Part shown: positions 34,091 to 45,700 of the stretch, piece after piece
Layout: the number at the start of each line of letters is the position of its first letter
Position numbering within the stretch: the stretch's first letter is position 1
Assembly (NCBI RefSeq): GCF_001522545.3
Contig: NC_031769.1
Coordinates: 14,430,256-14,494,255 of the forward strand
Source of the DNA: Parus major
Lineage: Eukaryota; Chordata; Aves; Passeriformes; Paridae
Length of the DNA stretch: 64,000 bases
Direction of reading: 5' to 3'
Program-made: the position numbers and the translations under genes
Notes under the pieces: model-generated
Told to the model about the DNA's origin: nothing
Seen by the model: the letters and a program-made list of their open reading frames with translations, nothing else
Databases searched by the model: none

Positions 34091-35799
34091 ATGGCTGCAG
34101 CGTCTCAGATTTTACAAGTGTGGAGTCCTTTCATGTTGCTGTCCAGCGCCCAGAACATGAAACACTTGAGGTGAAATCCTGCCCCCACTGAAGTTAATGG
34201 GAATTTTGCCTTGAGTCTGGTTTCTCTCTGCTCACACTCTCTGGTGTAAGGAAAGACAGATTGCACCTCAAGAGAGAGGGAGGGGAGTGAAAGGAGGCAA
34301 ATGAAAGCATTAGTGTGACTTTGCTGTTGAGTGTGTGCCGAGGGGACAGGGCTGGTGTCCCCTCCTGCTGGGCACTGAGGCAGGCCCAGGGCTTGCTAAG
34401 CTGAGCAGAAATGGGGAGCGGGGCTGAGAGGGCAGGAAAACCCTCAGCACAGAGGGAAGTAGATGGAGGGGGAGCTGGCATGAGGGAAAAAACACAAACT
34501 GAATTGAAAGATGCAGCAAGGAACAGTCAAATAGCAAAGGGAGACCATCCCCACAGAGCAGGAGGGCAGGCAAGACAGGTCACCAAAAACACACCTTGGC
34601 AGCACCAGCAAATCCACAACAGAGTTGGAAAAAGCACAGGGACAGATTTTTTTCCTATAATGCTTCATTGCTGTCTTAGTTTTACTGCATTGGCAAGGCA
34701 AAACACACACAGCTATGCTGCTGGAGTGGGTAACTTCAGGGCTCAGAGAAGTGGGAAATGGGTAGGTTTATGTCTTCGTGGGCATCATGGAAAGAAGGCA
34801 ACAACATTACTGCATGATACCTCAGCAGGATACCTGAATGATATGAGTTAGTAAAAAACAAGCAGCAGCAGCAAAGAGATAGGAAGAACACACACAAAGG
34901 GTAGTTCAGTATTTGGAAGTTGTGTAAGAACAGACTAGAGGAAAAGTAACAGCTGCATGTATCTGAGCAGTGCCAATTTTTTTGACACAAGCATGCAGAT
35001 TTCATTGTAATTTTGGAAGAGCCACTGTGGAAGACACAATGAAAGACCTTGCAGAAGAGGTCCTTTCCTTTAGCTGAAAGCTAGAATTGTGATAAGTATA
35101 ATTCCTGATTGTCTCAGTGCTAAAAGTGCTACAAAATAGTCAGAGAGAAAGGAAATTCCCACACTAGAGCTGCCAGTGACAGATGACAGCAATGCTGAGA
35201 AAGGTAAAAAAAGAGTCAGAGCAAGAGAAGTCTGTGGGCAGACATGTTTAGTGATTTTCTTTTTTCCTTTGGATTCCTTTGAATGTTTTCTGATGGGAAA
35301 GGCTCTTTCCTCATATGAGCGTTCCTCTTTGTTATTTCCTTCAAGAACACGTCTGAAGCCAATTGATGCTTGCCTAGAAACCCCTGGTCACTCCCTAGCC
35401 AAAATGGGCATGAATTTCCCAGGAGGCTGTGATGACCAAGTCCAGCAGGACTTTGGCAGCAGTGCCAGGGTCCCTGTCCCACCACCAACAGCATCAGCAC
35501 TGGGACAAGGGGCTGGGCTGGGCCACCACAAGGTCTGAACAGAGGTAGTGGGCAGGCACTGAGGAAGCAGAAACAGCTCAGTTTTCACTACCCTCATTCA
35601 TATGGAAAGCAATGTCTGGGAAAAAGTCTGGGTTTTGTGCTCTTTCCTCGTGGACACAAGGGCAACTCTTCTCGGTGCAGACACAGCTCCCAGAGCCTCA
35701 TGGCCACTGAGCTTTGAGTTGAGCTGACAGCCTGAACCCTGCCTGTCTCCTCCCAGCCTCAGCTCATCCCTCTGCACCACTGCAAAGAGCTGTTCCCAG
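34091..35799. other. Non-coding stretch, moderate GC
   Basis: No supported gene. Frames at 34194-34851 and 35176-35597 overlap on opposite strands and lack motifs. Confidence 0.45.
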
Positions 35800-36000
35800 C
35801 TCATCGGGCTGTTGTGAGACCTAATTACCAAGTGTTTATGAAGAACCTCATTCATTAGAGCAGCTTAAGCTATATAAGTGCGTATTATCATTTAGGATAC
35901 TTCAAGATGAAAGGCACTTAAGTGCTTGACAAGCCGAGAAAGTAAATGTATACAGGAATCACGGCATTTGCCTCTGAAATGAAGCATCTGGGCTGAGATG
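35800..36000. other. Candidate conserved non-coding element with NKX2-like palindrome
   Basis: The stretch has an unusual density of transcription-factor-like cores: AGACCTAATTACCAAGTG, CATTCATTAGAGCAGCTTAA, TATAAGTGCGTATTATC and GGCACTTAAGTGCTTG. The palindrome CACTTAAGTG joins two NKX2-type half sites. No coding frame explains it. Whether it is conserved can only be settled by alignment. Confidence 0.3.
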
Positions 36001-36419
36001 TAACAACTGTTTTGGGCAGTGAGGTGAGAACAGCAAACCCCTCCAGCTCAGCTCAGCTCAGGATCCCAAGGCAGCAGCAGTGCTGCTGCTCAGGGCCCTG
36101 GCTGGGGCTGCCAGGGACACCCTGCACTGGGGTTGGTGTCTCTGCACGGGAAGTCTGAGCCAAGGAGCGGGCAGGGGTCAGCCAGGCACTGCTGGGCCAC
36201 TGGGGCCCTGCCAGGGGATCACACATCTCAAAGGAGCCTGACAGCAGGTTTGCAGCTGACAGCTTCCTGTTGTCGTCCTTTCCCCCTTGAGAAGAAGAGG
36301 AGGGAGCAGGACAGGGATGGGAGAGCTCATGTGCCAATTGTCTGAGCCAGAGCAGGTCAGCTAGAAGGTGCAGTGCAAATTCAGGGCAGGAGAGATTCAT
36401 CGAGCCACCCCTTTTATGA

Positions 36420-36720
36420 CTATTTTGCATGCATAACTTTGAGCTGCAATAAATACCAGCAGATGATTTAAGTCCCTTCCAGCAGGCCCTGTAGCCTTTC
36501 AGAGGTATTAGCAGTGTGCCTCCAATAAGGAGTGCTCTGTTTGGCGTGATAAATCCGTGCTACACCACACCTCCCACGTACACAAGTGCTCGATTTCTGC
36601 AGCAAGTGGAGATAGCAATGAAGAGGCCTGGAAGGAAACCAGAAAATAGATTAATAGGGACTAGAGACCATTTAAAACACATGTTGCAGTCACAGTGAAG
36701 CTTTTCAGAGAGCCTTCATG
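36420..36720. other. Candidate conserved non-coding element with octamer-like site
   Basis: TATTTTGCATGCATAAC resembles POU/octamer sites. GGCGTGATAAATCCGTGC and AATAGATTAATAGGGAC add further homeodomain-like cores, and the stretch has a few isolated CG dinucleotides in otherwise CpG-poor DNA. It follows the previous candidate at a distance of a few hundred bases. Confidence 0.25.
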
Positions 36721-37029
36721 AACTACATACGTAGCATGCTTTGCCCAAGCCAAGAGCCTTGAAAAGCATGTATTCCATCATTGCCAAGGTCCTAAACAGT
36801 GCAAGATTAATATGTATTTCTAAATTTCTTTCTTTTCTTTGGTGCAGTTCCTTAAACTGTGTATGACATCATGGTACCAAAGTACTGAGTGAGAAATATA
36901 CTGGACTATATTTTGAAGACTTGTTAAGGAAAAAAAAATCTGAGGGAAGACTTTCTAAGTTGCTGAGCCCAAAGTATGTGCAGCAGTACACAAAAGGACT
37001 CCACTCATCAGACTTGTATATTGTTTCTT

Positions 37030-37400
37030 AAGATATGGGGCAAACTGTTCCACATTTGCCATCTCATATTTATGTGAGTTTTTATTTTCCAGATGTCAGT
37101 GCTCCAATTTATGTTTTAATTCTGAGATCATATATTTTTCTCCCATTAATTGCAGTCTCTGAGATCTTATCATTTGCACTGTCCACCTGCAATCCTTTAA
37201 ATGATTGCTCATTTAATGCTATGCAATCCTCTCCCCTTGTATCAACCTCTCAGCCTGAGGTTGGCAATAATTACTCAAATTTCTATGAACATGTGTGGTC
37301 AAACACAAAACCCTTTGCTGGCCATTTTAACCTGGCCATAATGTATTTTGGGCTGTGTGCCCATTTTATTTTTTTCGCTATCTTTTTGAAGTCACAATAA
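37030..37400 (+). other. AT-rich stop-poor stretch (121-codon open frame), probably a non-coding element
   Basis: An ATG-initiated frame of 121 codons (37035-37400) stays open in sequence that is clearly AT-rich, where stops should be frequent. The predicted peptide is hydrophobic, with segments such as IYVLILRSYIFLPLIAVSEI and IMYFGLCAHFIFFAIFL that could cross a membrane. It has two possible N-glycosylation sites. I recognise no family. The DNA also carries CCCATTAATTGCAG, TTTAATGCTATGCAATCC and GGCAATAATTACTC, which fit homeodomain, POU and C/EBP sites. A conserved regulatory element is the simpler reading, with a small membrane protein as the alternative. Confidence 0.25.
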
Positions 37401-39678
37401 GAGCAGACTATGTTCTATGGCATAACTCCTGCTGAGCTGAGTCCAGGGCTGGGGGCAGGGAGGGCACAGAGATCACACCCCACCACACAGGACAGTCAGG
37501 AGTGTCCCCACAGCTCCTGCCGTGCACTCAGAGGCTTTGGTGGCCGGCTGTCATGACCCCCCCACTTTTATCACCCCTGTGGCATCCTCTGCTACCTCTG
37601 ACATCTCCCACCAGCCATGGCTGTTATCCTCCTCTCCAGAGGAGGCAGAGAGGGGCTCTGGCTCTGCTCTGTGCATGCAGGGACCAGGGCTGTTGGTTAT
37701 CTGCAGGACCATGCATGAGCAAAGCAGTGCAGACCTTGCAGCTCCCCGGTCAAGCAGCCTAAGACGAGTTAACATCTCTTGACATCTGTAGTCTCTTATG
37801 TCCACCTGTCTTGACACTCTCTCAGCTGCAAGTCTGGAGAGTCTTAAAACTTCCTTAGTTCTCCACTCCAGATGAATCCCAGGAAAGGCATTTTACACTC
37901 TGCACCTCTAAAATGCAAACTGGTTTTACTCCTGCTGCATTTAGGACCAACAGTGTTGGCCCATACTGATAAAGATACACTGAGCTGAGAGTGACACACT
38001 GATGGGACAATATATATAACAGTAAGAAATCAATATTACTGAATGCCACCTTTATGTGAAAAAAATTGGTTTACATTCAGAAAAGGTAAATCAATCGTGT
38101 TCTATAAAATCAAATTATTATTTTACATTGAAAAAGTGTAGCATAACACAAGGAAACAAAGGACTTCTAGCTTGTGCTAGCATACTGATGTATCTTTTGT
38201 ATTTTATTATTATTTTCTTATGAAAAACCAGCAATTTATAGTATATTTTTAGATATATTTTCTTTTGAAAAACCAGTATTTATAACAGAAAGGATTCTAT
38301 GATGCAACCAGTACCTTCAGCTCCCTGGAGCAGAACTCTAGCCCCTTTCCAGGAGTACCCTACACAGGCAGGGACTTGTTCTGAAGAAGATTGAGCTCTC
38401 TCCAACACCACTGATATTGAGCTTAATTCAACTTTATTCAGCAGGATTCTCAGATACAGTTAAATTTCAGCAATGTAGTATTTCTTGCACCCCAAGTCTG
38501 AGGCTTTTGAGAACTTCAGCATCATGTAGAACTGTCTGAATACATTCAAGGCGGAATGGAGGAAACAAGATGTTCCCCTCTAAGACGTAGACATTAACAA
38601 GCAGGTGTCTGTGAGCAAAGAATAAAGTGAAGGAAGAAAGGATGTCAGGAAAAATCAGAGAAAATGCAAAATACAGGCAATTATCTTGCCTGGGTGAAGG
38701 CAAATTCACAAATGGTGTATGATACAGTATTGAACCCCTAAAGCTCTGTAAATCCTGGAGGTCTGAAAGTATGCAAACTGAAGGCACAGGCTGACTGTAC
38801 TCCCACCAGCACTGCTGAAGCTGGAGGATATCTAGCTGAGCCTTTAAATGTTGACTATTCTGAATGGAGATATGAGAAACACTCTTTATCTAATATGGAG
38901 CTTGGTCTGGTATGCCAGCTTCAAAAGAACAGCTGCTGCAAGTGCGTTTCCCAGGGGCTGATTAAACATCGGAAGGAAATTTCCAGAGTCAGAATTTACA
39001 TTGTGAAGAAGTTAACTTTAAAAATAAAACACAGACTAAAGTTTAACAGAATGTTTCTATACCAGCTGCCCTTGGAAACTGTTGCTTAATGCAGTAAATA
39101 TTTCTTCATAATATGCTGTGCTGTTTCATAAAAGAAGGAGAGTTATATTGAGCAGGCAGAAAGTCAAAATTAAATAGTCTCTTCCTTTAACCAGCTTCGC
39201 TGATACACAGGAGGGAAACAAGCACCAAAAATTGCTAATGAGTGAATGAAATGTTGTAAGTTTTTCTTTGGAGGTTACAAAAGGAATGCTGTTCCATGCT
39301 TGACTTAGGGGTAGGAGTGAGGGAGGATGATGAAGGGAGGTGGAATCCATTCCATATCCCTCAGAGAAACCAAAGGAAAACCCAGAAGTGGCTATAGGGT
39401 TAGGTCTGAAGGGGAGGGCAGGGATGGAGAATTCTGCTGTAGCCACTAAGGCTTCCTTTCTTGCCAGGACTGAGACTGGCAGGACAAATTCCCACAAAAG
39501 TCACCAAATCTTACATACTTCTGTGTTTCCTTCAATCCACCTTCATTTACTTTATTGTACATGGATTTAAATGTGTGCGTCTTACATGTCGAGTGGCTGA
39601 AAGATGGTACAAGCCAAAGCAGCGTGTAAATCACAGCAATTCATTTTCTTTGTGTCAGGTGAGCCCAGAAGAAAAGAG
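37401..39678. other. Non-coding stretch
   Basis: No supported gene. A short GC-richer piece at 37430-37770 holds overlapping frames on both strands without motifs. Confidence 0.5.
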
Positions 39679-39722
39679 GAGACTAATTTAATTTAATGGG
39701 GAGTCTAATTTAATTTAATGGG
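39679..39722. repeat. Tandem duplication of a 22-bp unit
   Basis: GAG(A/T)CTAATTTAATTTAATGGG occurs twice in direct succession (39679-39700 and 39701-39722), with a single difference at the fourth base. Each unit contains two TTTAA words. Confidence 0.9.
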
Positions 39723-42700
39723 GTCTAAGCTTACACTATCATACAGACACCGTCTAATCAGGCCCAATGTTTCTCCAGTCAGTGCTGGTACAAGTGCTCC
39801 ATGGGCACCTCTTATCAGTGTGATCAAGGCTGAAAAGCCTTAAGTAAAAGTAAGGGGCACTTTTCCTAAAAAAGAAGTATTTTTAACATTTACTGCAAAA
39901 ATCTCTTCCAGTGCTTTGCATCAGAAAATCTGGGACAATATTCAGCAGAAAAAGGAGCTAGGAACCAGCCTCCCTTTAACCTGAATGAGACCCTTTTCTA
40001 ATAGATTAGTAAAGAAGTTTGCCTTTCTTCCCCAGGGTCAAAGCCAGTCAACTCATTGATAGACTGACTCCAGGAAAGCAGACCTTCCTGTCTTATACAC
40101 ACAGAGAAAAGGGGACATTTTTGGGGGGGAAAAATCTAAACCAAAACCAAACAAAAAACCCCCAAAAATGGAAAAGAAAGAGAAGACATTTGTCAGGCTG
40201 TGCTTAAGGGCAGGACATTTTCTGTGCTATGAGCATGTGGGAGTGTTCAGACATGGCAGAGAGGAGTCAGAGGTCCTGACAGCTGGACCTGGCAGGGTTT
40301 GTTCTTCCCTTCCCAGAAAGGAGGAGAGACTTTTCCAGGGACATCCTCCAGACGGGGCCAAACCGTGCCCACTGGAAGGAAAGCAGTAGATGTTGTTTCC
40401 ATTTGAGGCAGCTCCACTTTCCACCTGCCAGGTACCCTCAGAGCACCAGGGCCCTGATCCCATCAGGATGAGCCCTCGGGCAGGAGCCCTGCACTGCAGG
40501 CAGCTGGTGTGGGCCACCTGTGGGAGCTGGAAGTGCTGCAGCAGCTGCTCCTGAGGCAGGCAGCAAATTTTCATTGTCCAGAATCTGTCAGTAAAGTCCT
40601 TTCCATGTTATGCAGGACATAGACAAAAGTAAAGGGTCTGCAGGAAGCAAACAAAAGGAAAACATCTGCAAAGCCAAGTTTGCAGTTTAGTGGGTTCACC
40701 CTTGTTTGTGCAAGTGAGAAAATGCATGAGGTTTTATGTGCAGCTGGGAGAAGCTCTGTCTAACCATTTGGAAATCCACACTGGGTCATTCCCCAATGTT
40801 TCTTAAAATTAACACAGCAAATAAAGTCACAATGGAGATGTAAATGGTCATGGTCACAGTATAAAGCACTCCTTCAGGAAATCTTTGGGAATTTTCCTAT
40901 ATATTTGTGCGAAGAACTTTAGGGCACATCTAAAGGCCCTCATATATCCAGTCTGTTCCTTTGGTTTTATGACAAAATAGTCTATATCTGCAGTTGAAGG
41001 GCACTAGGAATATTTACCACACAGAAGACAACCTTGCAACACAGATGATGAGGTTCAAATACTGAAACCTTCCAAAGATAATCAAGAGCTTTGCACTATA
41101 TTTTTTCCAGCTTATTTTGTGTGTGAATAAAAAGTAACTTCATTAAAGTCAGTGAATTACAACAATTACCAGTATGGGAGAAGAATGGACTCTCTGGATA
41201 GACTCCAAGGTTTCATCACACCAGTTCATAGCCTGTTTTCTCACTATGACCCCCTTTTTTGTTGTTTTGTCAAGTCAGGCTGAAAGAGATTAAATCCTAG
41301 CTCCAATAACTGTTCAATAGTTTAAGATTTATAAAATATTTATGCACTCAGTGGCTTGCTTCTGCATAATAACTTTCAAAGATTGATAATGTTCCATCTC
41401 TGAACATTTGAGGCTTTTGACTGATGGCATTAACTTTTAACATGCACTTATTTACTGCCCCTGATGCTCTCCTTCTCTTTGGCTGTGTCCAGCCCAGCAG
41501 AGCCCACTCCACTGTTGCACTCCAAGGAGTGGTGCCAAGCAGGATGAGGCATGGGTCAGGAGGGATGTGTATCCCAAGCCTTTTCTGCTGCTGGCACTGG
41601 GGTCACTAACAAGCTGGAATCCTGGGGCTGGCCTAACCTGGGGCACTGTGGATGTGGGGTGTGCTCCCAGGAGGATGGCGATCTATCTGCTACTGGAGAT
41701 GGCCACCAGCCCCATCAGGGCTGGGAGAGGAAGCACGAGATTTTCCTTTCACCAGACAAGCCTTTGGCCCCTGCAGTTTCACAGCCCACCCGGGTCTCCT
41801 TTCACATTTGGGAACAAGTCAGCATCACATACTGGTAAAAAACATGGCCAGGAAAAGAAGAGAACCCCTATTTTAAGGGAAACAAAGCAACAATGGGCTC
41901 AGCGAATCATTTGTGGTCTGCTTGGCAGGACCCAGATCGCTTTTCTTCCCTGGCTCTGCACAGTGATAGAAGCAGGGCTGCAGCACTTAAGGCCTTGGCA
42001 CCGTCATCTCGGTCGGGATTTGGAGTTTTTCCAGGAGGCCCAAGAAACCTACACCTCGGGCCAAAAACTGGGAATACACAGGGCTGTTCTGGATGATTTA
42101 AGGTAGATAGCAACAATTTGAAAACGCCTATTGCCTGGCTACTCCTTCAGCCTGTGAAAATGTTTGTGAAGGGTTCCAGGGTTTCAGCTGTTGCAACAAT
42201 GCGGTTTCTTCTCTTTAGGAGCCTGTTTTTTCCCAGGAAAATTTCCACCTGCAGAAAGCTCAAAGGAAAAAATCAGTAAATATAAAGGAAAATCTCCAGA
42301 GGTGTTTGAACCGCTCAATTAAAAAAGAGCATGAAAGGTCCTCACTTTTTTCTCATTTCTTCTGAGAAATACATTGTATTCGCCATTTCCCTATTTTGTG
42401 TTGGGATAATAACAATATCAATAAAGGACAGAAACATTTTTGACCCAGGAACAAGTCATATAAAGCTCAGCTGTGTCCTTGAACTCACACATTATCATCT
42501 ATCATTTGCCATGGTGACCTCACAGCCATGACAGGATGTCTGGATGATGTTCAAGCAAGTTATTTAACCTCAGGTGGCTGCTAGCAAAACTGCTGTGCTT
42601 ATGGTATTTCCCCATTCTGATGACACAGTCTTGGGTTGCTTATTCCCAGAAAATTATGAGTCATTGTGGGTCAGTTTACCCTCTGCAGATTCACTTCTAG

Positions 42701-45700
42701 AAGAGACTATTAGTTTTTTAACATTTCGGGTGTTAAGCAGCATCCTCCTTGCAAGTTCTATGGGAAAGCAACCACACTAACAGATATATTCCTCAGGAAG
42801 TAAGTAAATCCTGAACAAAATTTTCCCATAAAAATTTGATGCTGCTGCTGTAATTTCCAAATAATTATCAGCATTTGTAAGACTACAGGAAAATATTCAG
42901 CATTAAGGCAGTCACTGCTTTGCATGTGAAACAGAAACTCTGAAAGCCACTTTTAAATTAGAGTCACAATGTCTTGAATCCACTCCTTTCCTGCATCTAT
43001 AGGGAAAGGAATACAGATATGCCGAGATATTAACTTCCTTATTCTGACACTGTCTGCTGATGCTGATTCTGAAAAACTCAGATCTGTTATCTGTAACATA
43101 AATATGATGGTCTTAGATAAAACTTTTGAGAAAATCCATTTTGGGGAGATGTGTTGGTATTCCTTGCACGAAAATGAAGGACATACAAGGGCAGTTTAAA
43201 ACCACACCACACCCATGCAATGTTGATGTTTGAAGATGGAAACAGAGATGTAATGGAAGCAAGACATGGTGCAAAGAGGAGACACAGCATGTGGTGGCAA
43301 CCATGGCATAAAGGCTGCAATGCTGTCATGCTCACAGTGATGGCCTTGGTGTCTGGATCTTCTTGCTTACCCACAACATTTGCCATTGGCTCTTCTGCCT
43401 GCAGCCACACATTCCAGGTAAATCCTGGATTGTCAGACCTCTGCAAACATTACACAGGAGGCTCTAACTGTGAGATAAAACTGATCTTCAGATGGAAAAT
43501 ATGGCATTATACCAATGGAATTGTCTAGAAGGGGAAGGGCTAAGTATGATGGCTGGTAGCACTAACACTGCTGCTCTCAATGTGCAGAAATACACCAATC
43601 TGGTACTAGGAGGAGGAGATCTACATTTCAGCCCAAATGGCTTTGGGGATATGTGTTATCTGGGATGTTTTCAGTCACAGACTCAGAGTTCCCTACAAAG
43701 ATCGCCAGTTTCTTATTGCAAACTCCATCTTCTTCCCCTGTAGTGCTCATGGTCAGTACACAGCGAGTCAGAAGCTCTCTCTGACTGTTTTCAATCCAAC
43801 ATTTTTATAGTTCTGGGCAATTTCTAAACTCTCAGTTATGGTAATTTATGCTGTAATTTTCTTGACATTCACTATGAATGTGTGCGTACAAGAGAGAAAT
43901 TGAAAGAGAACAGGGAATATTTATTTTCTGGCAACACTGTTGTGCCACTCCCCTTAAAAAAGGGAAAATACATGATGTTTATAAGTTCTGGCTGTTGGAA
44001 AAGTCCTATTTTATGTACTACATAAAAAAAATCTGGATTTATATTATTTCAATACTAACGTTCCTGCTAAATTCAAAGGTGCAGACTCACGCCCTAAATA
44101 GGAAAATTTCTTGCAGGTTTTGTGGACAGATGAAAAGAAAAACAGTGTTCAGAATATCACTCTAATATGTATTGCAAAAATAATAGTCTTTAGAGAATTG
44201 CTTCAATAATTTCAGGATTAGCATTTGAACAAGCTGCTGATGTTCAGAAAATCCCTCTTTAGAACAACGAGACTGTGTGTTGGTGGGGAATGTGCTCCAC
44301 TCCTACAGGGACAAGGCAAACATATGTTCATCCAGAGAAATGACTGTACCACTTCAGAGAGCCTTGCTTCAAGAGACTCTCATGACTCTCACTGAATTGG
44401 GCTTTTCAAATCCTACCAGACTCTTGTCTCAGTTTTAATTTCAGACTCAGCTTCTATAAGGATTTCATTAAATATTTGAAGACACAGCAAACTTCAGCAG
44501 ACAGCTGTTTCCAGGAGATCTGCACAGTAGCAATGCTTCACTTCAGAAAGTCTCCTGGAAGGATGGCAGTGGAGAAGAGCATCACCATCTCTGCATGTGA
44601 CCCTCACAGTGGAGAGGCTATTACCTGAAGCCCAGATGAGATACGTGCTCGTAAACAGGGGCTAATGATCTTGAGCACCAACCAGACACTTACTGCATTA
44701 ACAGGGACAGGTAACTGCAACTAAAGAGCATAGCTCTGGTTTAAATAATCTGTGAAAGTAGGTAGAGGAGCTGAGTTCAGTTCTTACAACACAGGGAGTA
44801 TCAAGGAGGCTGTGGAGTAGAAGAGCATTACAGTGGCCGGACGGATTTACCCCTCACTCACAAGGGATCAGACCCTTGATTTTTGGGAGGCTGTTGAAAA
44901 TATTTTTCTCTCAAACCTATCAGAAGTTATTCTTTTAACTATTTGGGTTTTAACAACATGGGAATCTGGCCTCATGGCAGTGAGAGACTGTTCCCTGCAG
45001 GATACATTCTGGAACTAATGCAATTTTCCTGCATGTTTGAATGAGATGCTATTAATATGTATCGAATGTTCACTTAGCAATAATTGTATCTACTTCATTA
45101 CTAATGACAGTAATGTTGCCATTTAGAAATTTTATTAAAAATTTGCAGCTGAGAGGGTAATCCCAATTTAAATACGGCATTCCTACTTAACAGATCTCAG
45201 ATCAGAGACAACCTATTTAATGGTTCTGGAGAAAGTGGAGAAAGATGGATGCTCACAAATCATTCTAAACCATTTGAAAAGCTATGCAATCTGCTTCAAT
45301 GATTGATCCATTCAGCAATTAGAAGAGCTAGAGTAAAGGTGAAAATCTTTTTGTAATCCTCTGCACTGCCCTTGCTGCTCCACAGAGCTCCATCTGAGTT
45401 ACAGAACCAAGGGCTCTTCCTACCTTTCACATTTACCTACAGAGCTTGGTGAAAGCCTAAATCCATGCAGGGGTGAGGGATGCATTCTTTGCTGTGTTTT
45501 CCAAAGAACAGAAAAGGTGAAAGAAAACTGAATCCCAGTGCACCAAGGAGAAGACCTGCCTCATCCAGAGGTAGCTGGCCAGGCCCCCAGCTGCTGAGCT
45601 CTTGAGTGTGCACTCTTGCTCTGCACTCTGGTGTGGGTCCAACCCTCCAAGTGAGAGACCAAACTTTTAGTCTGCTAATCCTCATGCCTCTACAGAGCTA

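Noticed and set aside
41567..42106. 179-codon plus-strand frame
   Set aside because: It overlaps several other frames of similar length in the same GC-richer patch. No motif, repeat or splice context supports it.
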